NCBI GenBank assembly: GCA_030533445.1
Contig: CM060070.1
Location: 48,695,089-48,759,088, forward strand
Reading direction: 5' to 3'
DNA from: Cyprinodon diabolis
Taxonomy: Eukaryota; Chordata; Actinopteri; Cyprinodontiformes; Cyprinodontidae
Length of the DNA: 64,000 nucleotides
Part shown: in pieces, positions 47,582-58,962 of the stretch
Layout of the letters: each line of letters starts with the position of its first letter
Numbering within the stretch: the first letter of the stretch is position 1
Made by a program: the position numbers and the translations under genes
The notes under the pieces: generated by a model
Database searches by the model: none
Seen by the model: the letters and a program-made list of their open reading frames with translations, nothing else
What the model was told of the DNA's origin: nothing

Positions 47582-50041
47582 GTTTCAGAGTCATTGAAGC
47601 TCACCTTTCTCACCGTGTTTTTTTGAAAATGGCCGAAGATCGTAAGAGAAAAAATGTCTACAAAGTGGATGAAAAGAAATGAAAGGCCTCAGAAGAGAGA
47701 AACAGGACTAGAATGTTTCTGGGAAATTCTTTCACGTGATGGTGTTCACTGAAAGCACAGGCCGGGATTCCCACTGATGCCTCGGTTCCAAAGTTTCTAC
47801 TCTTCGACAGGCTATTTGGAGAAATCCATTTTACATCTCTGCTGGTAAATTGAGGAGAAATGGGCTCGTGCACACTCTCGCACACGGGTATCAGGTGTTC
47901 CCTCTCAGGAGCGGGTAAATGGTTGTGTATATGATTTTTTTTTAATGGAGAGGGCGGGTCTTTTAAAAACAATTTGAAAATCCTCCTTTAAGATGGAGCA
48001 GAGTATTTTTGATTATGTTCAGGAAATATGTTAACCATATTAACCCTTTATATTCCAACAACCTGTGTTCAATTAACTTTTGTGATGCGTAAAATAAAAT
48101 AATGTTCAAAGAGGCCAGTTTTAATATTAAAGCTTTTAATGATTAAATCAGGTTGATTTATAATAACCAAATGGTTTATTGTTTTAGAAGCACTCTTGTT
48201 TGGTGTTGTGGGAAAAAGTATTCAACTATTCACTCCAGTTTAATAAACAGAGATCAATGGATTTCACTCAGTCAGCAATTTATCATATCTTTGCAAATAG
48301 AGAACAGTTCATCATACGGCCCTTACTGCATGGTAAGCAGCCCTGTTCTGGCAGCGTTCGTTTCCGCTTACTTACAACAACAGAAAGTTTAAACTAATTA
48401 CAGACACTTTGGTTAAACAGTAACATGTTATGAATAAACCTTGAGAAATAATCTGTTTTTTATGCTAACTGTATATTTTTATGCAAACACTCCTTACTCG
48501 GGCATTTTGTGGCCTTGCAGGTGAAACAGACTGAGTAAAAACACTGTTCAATGGATAAACAGCATAACTCGATATATGAAATAAGAGAAACCCGAACCCT
48601 TCTGACCGTACTTGGTTGGTCTGTCTGTAGGAACAACAAAACTAAATCATCTTGCTGAGGAAAGAATTATATTTAAACTGAGTATTATTAAGCTAAATAT
48701 GACGCATTATTTTAGGATTTTAGGCAAGATTATAGTTTCCTTTTCAATTCAATTAAAAAACTTAAAACTCAAGAAGAGCCTAACAAACTCTGAGTTTTCC
48801 ATTTCACAGTAGCCACTGGAGTGGCTAGGTGTAGCCCCGACTAAACGAGTCACCATGACGACAGGAAACAGGAAGTGCCTTTTTCAACCCACTGGAATTA
48901 GGGATTTTAATGAGGAAATGAAACAAAAGAAATGTGGACTGTGTTTAAGAGACAAAGAGAAACAGCTCTACAGCTGCAAAGGAGAGGAAGATGGTGACGG
49001 AGAAGATTGTTGGTTGAGTTAATACGTGAGTTTATATGAAGGCCACAGCAGAAACTGTATTCCAGAAAGTAAAAAACTGAATTATACTATTAAGGATGAA
49101 GTTTTATATATCTAGAAATGTTTACTCATTTTTAGTGGTCATCTGCCATTTATAAGCTTGACTGAGTATTTATTTATGATATCGGAAATAGATTTCTATA
49201 TAGTCAAAATAATACAAATGCTGACCACTAACAATAAGAATATAGAGATCTATAATTAATTTCTAGACATCCAGAATGTTTACTATAGATGTGAAGAATG
49301 CCATTTTATTTGAAATGGTCATCCTGCAATAAAAAAAGTTTTTTTTAGATATCAGGAATACATGTTCAGTAAAACAAATGCATATCAAAATGGCTTGCCA
49401 TTGGCTGTTGTGACCACAGAAATATTACAGGTTTATTTCTTGAATGGTAGTGGATCAATGTATCTATTTAGGTGAAATCATCTGTCTGCAGGTGAAGATA
49501 AAGAATAAAAACGTTCTAACAGGTAGAACCAGTTCATCATCTCATGGGTTCATCCTCAGGTTGATACCGTCTTCTTTTACACTGTTGTTGCACTGTTTGC
49601 AGCAACATTATATCATCCCAATAAATGGTCGTTATTTCAGGTTATCAGTCCCATAGAATGGCTCCAGATTAGGCTCAGTAGGTTGTTATCATTGAGTGAA
49701 TGCTAACCCTAACCCTATATCATTCCAGGTCACCTCTATGATCAGCTGTTTGTATCTATACATTCTGGATCTATCTACTGTAGGTCAGGCAAATTTAAGG
49801 GCTATAGTATAAACTTCTCATTACTTTTAAATCCCAGGCTTCTTTAGGCCATGGGAACGTAGAAGCTATGCCCAAACAAAGCCTGTGCAGTTTCAGCTAA
49901 CTTTACAGGACATAAGATCAAATGGTAACTGTGCTAAAACCTTTGGGCACTATTGCTTTACCCAAACACCTGCTTTAGATAAGCTCCCATCACCCTAGAC
50001 CACACCATAGGTGATTGTTGACTGCAGTAGACGCAGCGTCT
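47582..50041. other. non-coding region downstream of the desmoglein gene
   Basis: No gene or transposon is recognised. The 3' UTR of the minus-strand desmoglein should lie in the right part. TTTATT (AATAAA on the minus strand) at about 49433 is one possible polyadenylation signal, about 600 bp past the stop. The short open frames here show no conserved features. Confidence 0.45.
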
Positions 50042-51094
50042 CTAGTTCATTACTCTGTGCTTCTGCCCAACAACTACTCCATTGTTGGTGGATGTAGTAA
50101 GTGTGTAGGAAGAGGTGCTTCCCTCAGAGCCGCCGGATGCACCACTGATCACATGAACCTTTTGAACACCCGAGACTTCAGACTTTTGGAAGGAACCTTT
50201 TCCACCCTGACTCTGCTGCCCTCTGCTGTTTGACTCCCGCTTCTTAATGATTGTCTGAGATCCTGACAACCCATTTAGTGTCGTACTACCCTGAGCAAGG
50301 CTAACCTGGTTACCATTTAGTACTCTAACAGATCCAGCAGGAACATTGCTTTCAACAAACATCATGTTTTGGGAGCCAGAGATCAGGTTCCCAGTGGTTC
50401 CCTGGTTAACCCTGCTGTCAACCAGCACTGCCCCAAGGCTCTGGGTTTGTGCATTGGGCATCATTGTCTGACCTTGAGCAATAACTCCCTGGGATGAGCC
50501 GATATCAGTGCCATTAACCATTACCATGTGCTGAAGACTGGAGGCAGGTGCCTCAGCTAGTATCACTGCATTCTGAAGGGGCTGCTGAACAACATAGTGC
50601 ATGGGCTGCATCATAGGCGCGGTGGTAAAGTAGACGGGCTGCTGTTGGTTTAGAACTACCATCTGGTGCGCCATCCCTGCCTGCACTGAGGTCATCCCTT
50701 CCTTCACTGCGTCCTTGCTCTCCCTGATCTCAGACTGCTCCCTTCTTTCACTGGCTAACCTCTGCTCGGTTCTGGAGTTGGCCGACTGCACGATGGACAT
50801 ATGGGACACCTCTTGGCTGGTCAACAAATCTGGCTCTGGCACTCGAACGTTGCTCATAGGAATATTAGGTAGAGGAGTCTCTGCTTGTGTCGTCGTCTCA
50901 GATTGGACTATTTTGCCACCACATATTTCAGCAAGCGTTTTAAACCTCGGTCCAAGATCATCAAGGAAACTCAGGTCATTGTTTGAATCCAGAAGACTGC
51001 AGCATCCCACGGAGCCAGCAAGGGAGCCCTGGCCCTCATAGTCATACACCAGCTGGTTATCTGTTATCTTAACGTTCTCATCTCCACTGGTCTT
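50042..51094 (-). CDS. dsg2: desmoglein last coding exon: catenin-binding tail
   Basis: The terminal exon has 351 codons including stop. The acceptor CAACAACAG precedes KTSGDENV, and the stop is TAG (CTA at 50042-50044). Early residues QLVYDYEGQGSLAGSVGCCS followed by LSFLDDLGPRFKTLAEICGG are the intracellular cadherin-typical sequence that binds plakoglobin (gamma-catenin) and so links desmosomes to keratin filaments. The rest is a Gln/Ser/Val-rich low-complexity tail with recurring VxVxG-like segments. The long human DSG2 tail has desmoglein repeats here, and I do not see clear repeats in this one. It is the conserved anchor that fixes the gene's orientation and family. Paralogue choice (dsg2 against another fish desmoglein) is inferred. 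Confidence 0.9.
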   Translation of the reverse strand, partial: KTSGDENVKITDNQLVYDYEGQGSLAGSVGCCSLLDSNNDLSFLDDLGPRFKTLAEICGGKIVQSETTTQAETPLPNIPMSNVRVPEPDLLTSQEVSHMSIVQSANSRTEQRLASERREQSEIRESKDAVKEGMTSVQAGMAHQMVVLNQQQPVYFTTAPMMQPMHYVVQQPLQNAVILAEAPASSLQHMVMVNGTDIGSSQGVIAQGQTMMPNAQTQSLGAVLVDSRVNQGTTGNLISGSQNMMFVESNVPAGSVRVLNGNQVSLAQGSTTLNGLSGSQTIIKKRESNSRGQQSQGGKGSFQKSEVSGVQKVHVISGASGGSEGSTSSYTLTTSTNNGVVVGQKHRVMN

Positions 51095-52823
51095 CTGTTG
51101 TTGAAAGAAGAGTTAGTCAGTTATCAGATTAAAGCAAAAAAAAAGAATAACAAAGATTTACTCTAAAATAGTTCCTTAATGATGAAGCCATCTTTAACAT
51201 TAGTTAAAAACAGAGATTGGGGAACGATTATTTTCATCTGTCACTCAACTAACAGAAAATTAATCTCTATTGGGATCAATCTGCTTATTACTTTTCCTAT
51301 AGTTTGTCTTTTAATTCAATCCTAATTTTTCTGATAATTGTGATCCTACATTATTTTTATAAATAAAATGGCAATTAATTCCCTGCTAACAGCTTGTTTA
51401 ATAAGTACCTTGATTAGCAGACTCCTCTGATCTTTAACCTTCCAGCAAAGGAAAATCAAATGCTTCTAAATGGTAAATGCTCTGTACTTATATATTTATA
51501 CAGCGCCTTTAAAGGCCAGGAGACTCCAAAGCACTTTACAGTTACAGTTACCTCTGTGCTCAGCTACCAAAGCCACTAAGGTTCATGAATGAACACAGCT
51601 TCCATTACAATGGCTGCATTGATATAACTAGGGCTGGGTATTGTTCAAAAATTTTCGGTTCCGGTACCAATACCGATACCTTCACCTCGATACCGTTTCC
51701 TGAACTATACTTTTTTCGATACCAGTTTTATAATATCAATTCGAAGAAAAAGAAAATTTCACAACATAAAAAAGTACAAATCGTGAGTTTTATTTTAAGC
51801 TCTGATTTTTCCATTTACATTTTTCCTCTTACATAAAAAAAAAAAAATTCAGTCTCTAATATTTACTGTTACATTGTGAGGACCTTTTTACTTAGCAGTT
51901 TTCCTTTAGAAAAATTACCATGTCTGACAAACAAGCCCGTTGAATGGGATCCTACTGACAGCGCACCGCTGGTATGGGGGGGTCTGAGCGGCTCCCAAAG
52001 AAATATTGGAAGGCAGGATGAACTGACTGCACTGATTAAGTTTTCAGGTGCATTTTCCCACTTAAAAACATATTAAAACTACTTTATTCCCACTGATCAC
52101 AGCAAATATAGCTGCAAGGCAAATAAAGGATAGAGCAGCTCCGCCCAACGCGCGTCAGAGCGTTTTCGACCGCGCAGCCAGAGCAGCAAAGCTGCTTCAG
52201 CCGCGCGTCAGAAGCTGGTACAAGCAGCAAAAAGGAAGCAGCAGACGTGATTCTGCTGCTCCTGCTGCGTCCAGTTTGAAAGTAGCATGATTCACTCCGC
52301 TCTGGCTTTGCTCCGCCCACGGGCTGCTGAGAGGAGGATGGTGGCGCCGGCTGCGGTCCGCTCTTCTTGCAGTCAAATACCGAGCAACTTTCTGCTCTAA
52401 ATTATTTCCGTGCACACTGTATTGCATTGCACACTATTGGCATCAGTGTTAATAAAGTGAAGCCGCACCCCTTTAAGATGACCTGGGGGGCATTTTAAAG
52501 GGGTTCCATGACGCTGCAACCAGTTCACAACAGATACACAGGAACTCTGGCTGTAGGCGTGACCACCTGTGTATTTTTCCTGGATGACGCAATCACGTTA
52601 AGTGTTACAGCCAATCACTGAAACTTGGTACCGAAAGACGAGGCATGTTTCGATACTCGGTAGAACTGAAGCATTTCGGTCGGTACCATAAAAGAACCGA
52701 AGTTCGGTACCCAGCCCTAGATATAACAGAAACACCACATGTTGGACCAAAGCAGCAGAGAATGCACAAATATTTCAATCAAACTGACATGATTTATATT
52801 TTCAATAGAAAATGAGGTTTCAC
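51095..52823 (-). other. desmoglein intron containing a hAT-like element
   Basis: The intron has a GTGAAA donor at 52823 and an AG acceptor at 51095. Most of its length is the hAT-like element at 51629-52719. About 51471-51553 resembles the tail of common fish L2-type repeats (CAGCGCCTTTAAAGG...AAAGCACTTTACAG). Confidence 0.75.
51629..52719. mobile_element. hAT-like non-autonomous element, 1091 bp, in intron
   Basis: The termini TAGGGCTGGGTA and TACCCAGCCCTA are perfect inverted repeats. An 8-bp duplication GATATAAC flanks it exactly (51621-51628 and 52720-52727). Subterminal sequence is rich in GGTACCGA-type motifs in both orientations. No transposase frame is present. The 8-bp target size points to the hAT superfamily. 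Confidence 0.85.
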
Positions 52824-53096
52824 CTGGATGTAGTAGAATGAAAGGAAGCTGTCTGGTAAAGCCAAGTCATGATATCCTCTTGACTCTCGAGTTTCGGACT
52901 CAAAGCCACTGCCTTCCCACATGTTCATCCCCATTTCGTCTCTGAAGCCATTTGAGGACACACCTTGGAACATGCCCTGATTCATGGAAGCCACCGATTG
53001 GTGCATTTCAAATCCAGCCCCTGGCAGAGCTTCTGCATATTGTAGATCCACACCCTTTATATTCTGTGTTGGCAAGGTCAGCAAAGCAGCAGCTTC
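52824..53096 (-). CDS. dsg2: desmoglein exon: cytoplasmic juxtamembrane/IA region
   Basis: The exon has 91 codons in phase 0, with acceptor TATTTCAG before EAAALLTLPTQNIKG and donor GTGAAA after DSFLSFYYIQ. It encodes the intracellular segment between the membrane and the catenin-binding sequence. The Met/Gly-rich middle (MNQGMFQGVSSNGF) is unremarkable. In desmogleins this region leads into the plakoglobin-binding site of the next exon, and the frame joins that exon exactly. Confidence 0.85.
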
Positions 53097-53201
53097 CTGA
53101 AATAGATCAACACAACAATTATTGGAGCAAAATCTTTGTTTTCTGTCAAATCAGGTCATTAACTTTAAAACACTGAAAATATCTAAAAATGTTTGTCTCA
53201 C

Positions 53202-53329
53202 CACATTGTCTCCGGGGGCTTCAGTATCGTAGTGAATGAGATGAGATTTTGTAGAAGGCACATCAGTAAAGAGGTCCTTATATTGAGCAGCACTTCCACA
53301 CTGGCAGAGGAACATCAACAAAGGAATGA
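53202..53329 (-). CDS. dsg2: desmoglein exon: end of membrane span and inner anchor
   Basis: The exon has 128 nt, with acceptor TTCCAG and donor GTGAGA. It completes a codon split from the previous exon and reads FIPLLMFLCQCG, the second half of the transmembrane helix with the membrane-proximal cysteines (a palmitoylation site in mammalian desmogleins). It then reads KSHLIHYDTEAPGDNV, the intracellular anchor motif that in human DSG2 corresponds to the stretch ending in NNEGAPPED. Short exon, fully consistent phase. Confidence 0.9.
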
Positions 53330-53530
53330 CTGGAAGAAAAGTAATTTAACATATTTATCTGAGAGAAAACTAAGAGTTTTAAAATTAATCATATCTCTAA
53401 TAAAAGCAAAGGAGGTGGATTAGCTGTGCAACGCATGGGGAAATCTAGGACATGCTAAACAAGGACATTTAACTGCAGGCTCCCTGTTTTCATTCATACT
53501 ATTTCACAAAAGTTAATTTTTGTCCATATT

Positions 53531-54869
53531 GAGTGTTGGGCACGTTACTTTGAAAAAGTAATTAGTTATAGTTACTAGTTACTTCTCCCAAAAAGTAACT
53601 GAGTTACTAACTGAGTTACTCCACAATAAAAGTAACTAGTTACTAGTAAAAGTAACTATTGCGTTACTTTTGCGTTTCTCGCCCCCGTAACCCTCCCCAC
53701 CCAGCCCCCACCTTCTCGCCATGTGTTTCCAAAGCCAGCTGAATAGTGCGGACGACAAAGACAAGAACCTGCAGAGAGTTTAGCATTTATTGCAACTCAA
53801 CGTAAATGACATCAGGGGGGAACGCCATGTGATGTTTTTAACAGGGCGTTCAGATCTGGTGAAATGAATAACTGGGGATCTCTAATTCTGAAATCCTGTG
53901 TGTTTGGGTTGTTATAGATACTGCAACATCTATCTATCCATCTACCTATCTAGATGTATACTCTGTGTGTGACATAAAATATGGATCTCCATCCCTGACA
54001 CAAAGGCCATTAAATAATGTTTAAAATAAAAAATACAGTAGGTTGAGAAGGCAGAGTATCCATCCATCCATCCATCCATCCATCCATCCATCCATCATCC
54101 ATCCATCCATCCATCCATCCATCCATCCATCCATCCATCCATCCATCCATCCATCCATCCATCCAGATTTCTCCCTTTCATTTGATCGTTCCCGCTCTCC
54201 ATAGTTCTCCTGTGGCGCGAGCACAGGGCGACTGTTGCGCGCATTTAGCGAGCATGCGCGTTTCCTGTCGCTTGCGCGGTGAATCGTGCCGCCTGCGCTG
54301 TGCGGAGCTGCAGAGGAAACCGTATGTGATGGGGAAACGCAGCTCGAGGTAACACCGGTATTTCCATCAGGAAAATGCTGTTTTGCTGCTGGATCCTCCT
54401 CACTATCCATCTCTCTGTGTGCTGTACGTTAACACCCGCCAGCAGAAACACCCACCTACCCAACTGACAGACGGAATCTCACTATACATCAGCCATTCTC
54501 ATCCTCCCCTCTCTCATGACAAGGCGCGCACCTCTGGATGACCTAAAAAATCATCTTTAATATCTCTTAAACAAAAGTAGCACAAACAATATTTTTTTCT
54601 GCACAAATCTGCACTAACGTTGCACTAACCATTCAGTCTATTTGCAGAGTTTTTTGACGTGGGTGGGGTGTCAGCTTCACGCAGCTGCGCACGAGTCATA
54701 TCATGAAAAAAGGTTCATTGTGCGACCTGAGTAACGCGCAGTAACGGGGTGTCTGCAATGGTAACTGCGTTATAGTTACAGTCAAAGTAATTAGTTAGAT
54801 TACTCGTTACTAAAAGAAGGTAACGGCGTTAGTAAGCCTTTACTTTCAACCCCGTTAGTCCCATCACTG
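53531..54869. mobile_element. hAT-like non-autonomous element, 1339 bp, complete
   Basis: Ends are GAGTGTTGGGCACG on the left (first base probably mutated from C) and CAGTGATGGGAC on the right read inward. Both are followed by GTAACT/TTAGTTA-rich subterminal repeats. A perfect 8-bp target duplication TCCATATT flanks it (53523-53530 and 54870-54877). The GC-rich centre matches 9499-10831. No transposase is encoded. The frame running through the CATC array is an artefact. Confidence 0.85.
54057..54166 (+). repeat. CATC tetranucleotide microsatellite
   Basis: About 26 CATC units with one slipped register at 54096. It lies within the hAT-like element. Confidence 0.95.
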
Positions 54870-54877
54870 TCCATATT

Positions 54878-55654
54878 TAATTATTTTAATCCAACTTTAC
54901 GCTCTTCCACAGTTTCAACAGTTTCCAGTTGCTCCAGTAGAGAAGACAAAACATTGGATTTTTTTTTTTTAGCTAATCAGATGAGTCTTTGTTCCTTTGC
55001 ACCAGTAATCGAGTTGATGGGGGGAAGAGAGGGGATGGGCGGGGGTGAGGAATGATGAGGGGTTGCATTCCCTTATTAAATGACCACCCCCCACATACCA
55101 TCCCCTGTGACATATTATCACTAATTGTGTGAATTTCTATTATATATTAACAATAATGGCAATAGCATCGCTCTTTCAACATTTGGTGGGCTATGCGCTT
55201 CCGAGTAACCTGACCAACTTAGGGTGACCCAGAGGGAACCTCAGTGGTGAAGTCAGCGGAGCAGGTGACGGTGTTCTGATCAGCATCAAGGCCAAGCGGC
55301 AAAGACAACCCGATTTGAGGGACTTGAGTTCTAAGAAGGCAAAATCTAACGCGTCAGATAAGTCAGTGGACATTAACCTTTATAAGCTTAACATTGTGTC
55401 ACCAAATATGTAGAAGTCCTAATCTCTGGACATAGGGATAGCATGCAGAACTGGGTAAACTAGTTTGAACTGCAAACATTTTTCTGTCTCTAAAGTTGTC
55501 ATCACAACCGAGAATTAGTCTAGAGTTTACAGGTACTGCTGAACATTCACAATCTGCATTTTGGTTTTGAATCGAACATTAAATGAATCTGTAGACCGCT
55601 GCTGTGTTGCTAGGTGACAGCCAGGATCTAGAAGATGCTGGTGAGAGCAGAGGA
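54878..55654. other. intron DNA, nothing recognised
   Basis: Contains a T run at about 54959-54970 and a G-rich patch at 55018-55050. No gene or repeat family is identified. Confidence 0.45.
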
Positions 55655-55703
55655 AGAAACTTCTGTCTCCTTGAACCCCAGTGGGCCTCAGCAGATGGCT
55701 ACC
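55655..55703 (+). repeat. short LINE 3' UTR piece
   Basis: CTCCTTGAACCCCAGTGGGC and the following CTCAGCAGATGGC match the 3' UTR of the LINE copies (for example near 12672 and 47163). Only about 50 bp remain. Confidence 0.6.
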
Positions 55704-56224
55704 AATTTCCATTTTTTTAAATCAATCCTACATAAGATAAAGCATGAATGTGTATAGATATGATACATGCCAATTAGTAGATTTTATCTCCTCTGGGTTT
55801 TTCACCAGAGGCATCTCGACTCAATGTTGTGGATTTGCAACGTGTGCCCAAACAGGTACCAATGAATGCTACATGCTTTATCTAGTAGTTTGCCTATATT
55901 TTGAGCACCAGTTTAACAGAAACTGCCTTCTCAAGAGGTTTTGAGATGTCGGTGGAGAAAAAGTTTGAGAAAAAGTTGCCTCTAATTTTGGGAGAGAAAT
56001 TTTTATTTTTTTTATTTTGTTTAGTTATTTTTTTGTTTGTAACATTCAAATAAAGTTAATGTTCATATCAGATTCAGTCTTCAGTGTTAATTTTCCACTC
56101 TGGGCCACTGTTGCAAATCTGCAACTTCCCAGAATTCATTGCATGTGAAGGTCTCTCTCAAAAAAAGTCTGAATTGTATATAAAAAACAAAACCAAACTC
56201 ACAAAGGGTTAAGGTAATCATTGG

Positions 56225-56580
56225 ACTCCCGACACCCTACCTCACAGACACAAACCAACAGGCCATTGGACGTTTTTCACTCTCCATAGAACGGGACCCC
56301 ACTCACCCACTACAGGACTACTTCATACTCCTGCCCTCTGGACGGAAGTACTCAGGTGTAGAAGGGCCCTTTTTTGGCAGGAGCCTGATCCCCTCAGCCA
56401 TCACCTTTTTAAACAACAGGCCCCGTTGAGTGTATCATGTCTCGTATCATGTCTCCTTTCGCGTCTTGTACTTGTGCTGGTGTTTACTGTGGTGTCTTTT
56501 TTATTTCTTTGTGTAAACGAGCTCTGTGTATGTGGAAAAGAATCTCCCCTTGGGGACAAATAAAATCTAAAGTCTAAAAG
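56225..56580 (+). mobile_element. 3' end of a CR1/Rex-type LINE
   Basis: One frame reads HPLQDYFILLPSGRKYSG then SLIPSAITFLNNRPR followed by a stop. This is the characteristic C-terminal end of many fish LINE ORF2 proteins. The 3' part ends CTTGGGGACAAATAAAATCT with short AAAGTCT repeats as tail. Family assignment at superfamily level only. Confidence 0.7.
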
Positions 56581-57006
56581 TCTATTACTACCGCAAATAA
56601 TAATTTTCTCCAAATATCAGATTTTCCTGCAACTACAACTTAATTTGAGCCTGAGAGGATTAAGACACATGTTCAGATTATTATCTTGAAAGAACCGCCA
56701 GATGTGGCGTTAATGGCTGGCCAAAGGTCATAAATGAAATGAAGGTTGACCTCTGACGGTAAGGTGTGACCTGCAGAATGTCTGTCATCCAATCAATGGA
56801 GCTTCAGTTCCACCTATTAGAATAGTTTAACTCATTCATTGTCAGCATGAAGCCTCGCTTATTTGAATTAGCCAATAGATGCTGGGGAAGTGGTAGCCAG
56901 CATACCTGACATGGAACAACCAGACCATGCATGGTGCTTTAGGTTAATAGACTAGTTTCATTAGGCTATGGATGCCTCCAAAAAAAAAGCACCTCAGAGT
57001 GTTGCA

Positions 57007-57010
<4 letters not shown>

Positions 57011-57047
<37 letters not shown>
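57011..57047. repeat. AT dinucleotide microsatellite
   Basis: A run of about 18 TA units just outside the next desmoglein exon's donor site. Confidence 0.9.
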
Positions 57048-57048
<1 letters not shown>

Positions 57049-57076
57049 ACTGTGTATAGAACTCAGTGGTACTCAC

Positions 57077-57295
57077 AAAGCAGAAGTAGCAGTCCCAGAA
57101 AAAGAAGGCCAATGCCTGCATCTCCTAACTTCGTATCCGGTTTCATGCAGACATCCCCATCCTTACAGACACAGACACTGACTTTCAGTTGTTGTGATTC
57201 TGGGCAAGACTTTCCCTGCTGGTCTTCCACCACAAACATCAGGTTGTAGACACCAGGCCAAAGGTCCTCCATCGTCTGCACAATAGCTGCCTTCT
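57077..57295 (-). CDS. dsg2: desmoglein exon: extracellular anchor and start of membrane span
   Basis: The exon has 219 nt, acceptor TTTCTCACAG, donor GTGAGT. It reads EKAAIVQTMEDLWPGVYN, then FVVEDQQGKSCPESQQLKVS, then VCVCKDGDVC and the hydrophobic run IGLLFLGLLLLLC. The SCPE...LTVCxC layout is that of the desmoglein extracellular anchor domain, close to human DSG2 (FSCPEKQVLTLTVCEC from memory). The transmembrane helix is interrupted by the intron after its 13th or so residue and continues at 53329. Confidence 0.9.
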
Positions 57296-57659
57296 CTGTG
57301 AGAAACGGCAATGATAGGCATCGTTAATAAGTGCATGGATTGATGCACTTATTGTTTTTGTGTAAAGGTAAATACAGTATTTTCTTTTGAAGATATAGAA
57401 TTGTGCAAAAGTAATACATTATGAAGCAAAAATAATACATTCATTAAAATATGAACTTCACTATAAAAGTTGAACATCTGGGCTGTAGTTACTCTATGTA
57501 GCCCATTTCATGTATTTTATCTGGGGCTGAAATAATTAATCATATTAAATGATTAATTCTAATATTCGTCAACTAATTTAGCAAGTAATTCATCATTAAC
57601 TGGAGTATAGACACTATAAAACATTATATAATGTAAAATGTGCCTTTCCCTGACAGAGC

Positions 57660-57689
57660 AACCCACTTAGGCTGTAAGCTAAGTGGGTT
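57660..57689. other. perfect inverted repeat, 11-bp arms, 8-nt loop
   Basis: AACCCACTTAG, then GCTGTAAG, then CTAAGTGGGTT. It lies in an intron, with no poly-T or other context to suggest a function. Confidence 0.8.
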
Positions 57690-58273
57690 GTAATTATACC
57701 AAAATTGTAAAAAAAATATATATATAAACATTTTGCATATAAGATAAAAAGAACTACTATCCAGAACTACTCAAGAGGAAATGTTTTAGTTTCACCTGGT
57801 TTAATGTCATTAATAATCTTCTTTAAAGAAAAAAGGTTAAAAAAAAAGGTTTATGTTTTTTAGGGTACATGATATTCAGTTTTTTAATTGGGACTAGTTT
57901 CGTGGCCTAATATTGTAGTAATCGCGGTATTCTAGCGTGAATGCATAATTTCAATTTTGTGCTCCAAGCACACGGAGAAGACAACAGCCAATCAGAAAGA
58001 GAAAAGGAGGAACTTAAGGCAGAAAAGCAATGAGAGTGGAGTTAAACAGCGAAGCACAGTGACGTGCGCTGCTACGTTAGAGGGATGGAGCTGCAGCTGC
58101 AGCTGCTAGGCAGCGAAGCTGCCAGAGGAAAACAAGACTGCTGCAACAAGGCCGGATTGTAAATTAGAAACATGTTGCTCATGTCAGATTATTGGTAGGG
58201 ACATGTCCCTATGGTCCCTATGCAAACCAACGCCCATGATCAGCTGAGTAAATATTTACGTCACTGTGTCTAT

Positions 58274-58275
58274 GT

Positions 58276-58348
<73 letters not shown>
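58274..58348. repeat. long TA microsatellite
   Basis: About 37 TA units, followed by one GATATATATA interruption. Confidence 0.95.
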
Positions 58349-58349
<1 letters not shown>

Positions 58350-58800
58350 ATATATATATAATCCTCCTTTAGGTATAGCTTACCTTTACGTTCTCCGAGT
58401 CTCCACCTCACCCCTTGGATGTGGTGAGTTTTCTACTGGACATCTCGTCACTCTTAATGATAGGTTAAGCTGCAGCCTTTTCTTTAGAGTCTATCAGCTC
58501 ATCTTCTCTGTCGGCCCGTTGAGGTCGAGATGTATTGATCCCCAGCAGACTCTAAATTTTTATCACTTTTAAACTGAATCATGGTAATTTTCTAGCCTCA
58601 TGGAGTTGTAGTAGATTCTCTTTAGGCAGTTCACCATGTTTTACTGTCATTTAACGAATGTTATGTACTGTGTCACATGATGGAGAACTACATTTTATCA
58701 AGCTCCTCATTCACGATTTTTAGCGACAATTGTTTTTACACTTGGTTTTGTTTTTCTATACCAACCTTCCTGAGAGGATTTTTTCATCTATTTTAAAAGC

Positions 58801-58820
58801 CCCCCCCCCCCCCCCCCCCC
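58801..58820 (+). repeat. poly-C tract
   Basis: About 20 consecutive C. Length is likely to be polymorphic or uncertain in assembly. Confidence 0.95.
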
Positions 58821-58962
58821 CTTCAAAATTATAGACCTTCCAATAAACAAAACTGGGTTTTTGAATTTTACATCAAGTTAAATTCATAAAATCAAAAATC
58901 TGAAATTTTCAGCAGTCTAGGATTCACATTTTCTGGACATTCAGTTCAGAATATTTTCTTAC

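Larger units (their letters stand above)
53330..57076 (-). other. large desmoglein intron with transposon remnants
   Basis: This intron splits the transmembrane helix. It holds a complete hAT-like element (53531-54869), a CATC microsatellite, a short LINE 3' UTR piece (55655-55703), a LINE 3' end (56225-56580) and an AT repeat. Between 54878 and 55654 nothing is recognised. Confidence 0.75.
57296..58962 (-). other. desmoglein intron
   Basis: Contains a perfect 11-bp hairpin at 57660-57689, a long TA microsatellite at about 58274-58348 and a poly-C tract at 58801-58820. No gene or transposon is recognised in the rest. Confidence 0.7.

Noticed and set aside
49700..49720. CTAACCCTAACCC resembling telomere repeats
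   Set aside because: Only two units, so chance or a trivial interstitial match.
54021..54410. Minus-strand frame with repeated MDGW
   Set aside because: It is translation of the CATC microsatellite and the GC-rich centre of a transposon.
56968..57249. Plus-strand open frames with IYIYIY runs
   Set aside because: They translate the TA microsatellite and the antisense of the desmoglein anchor exon.
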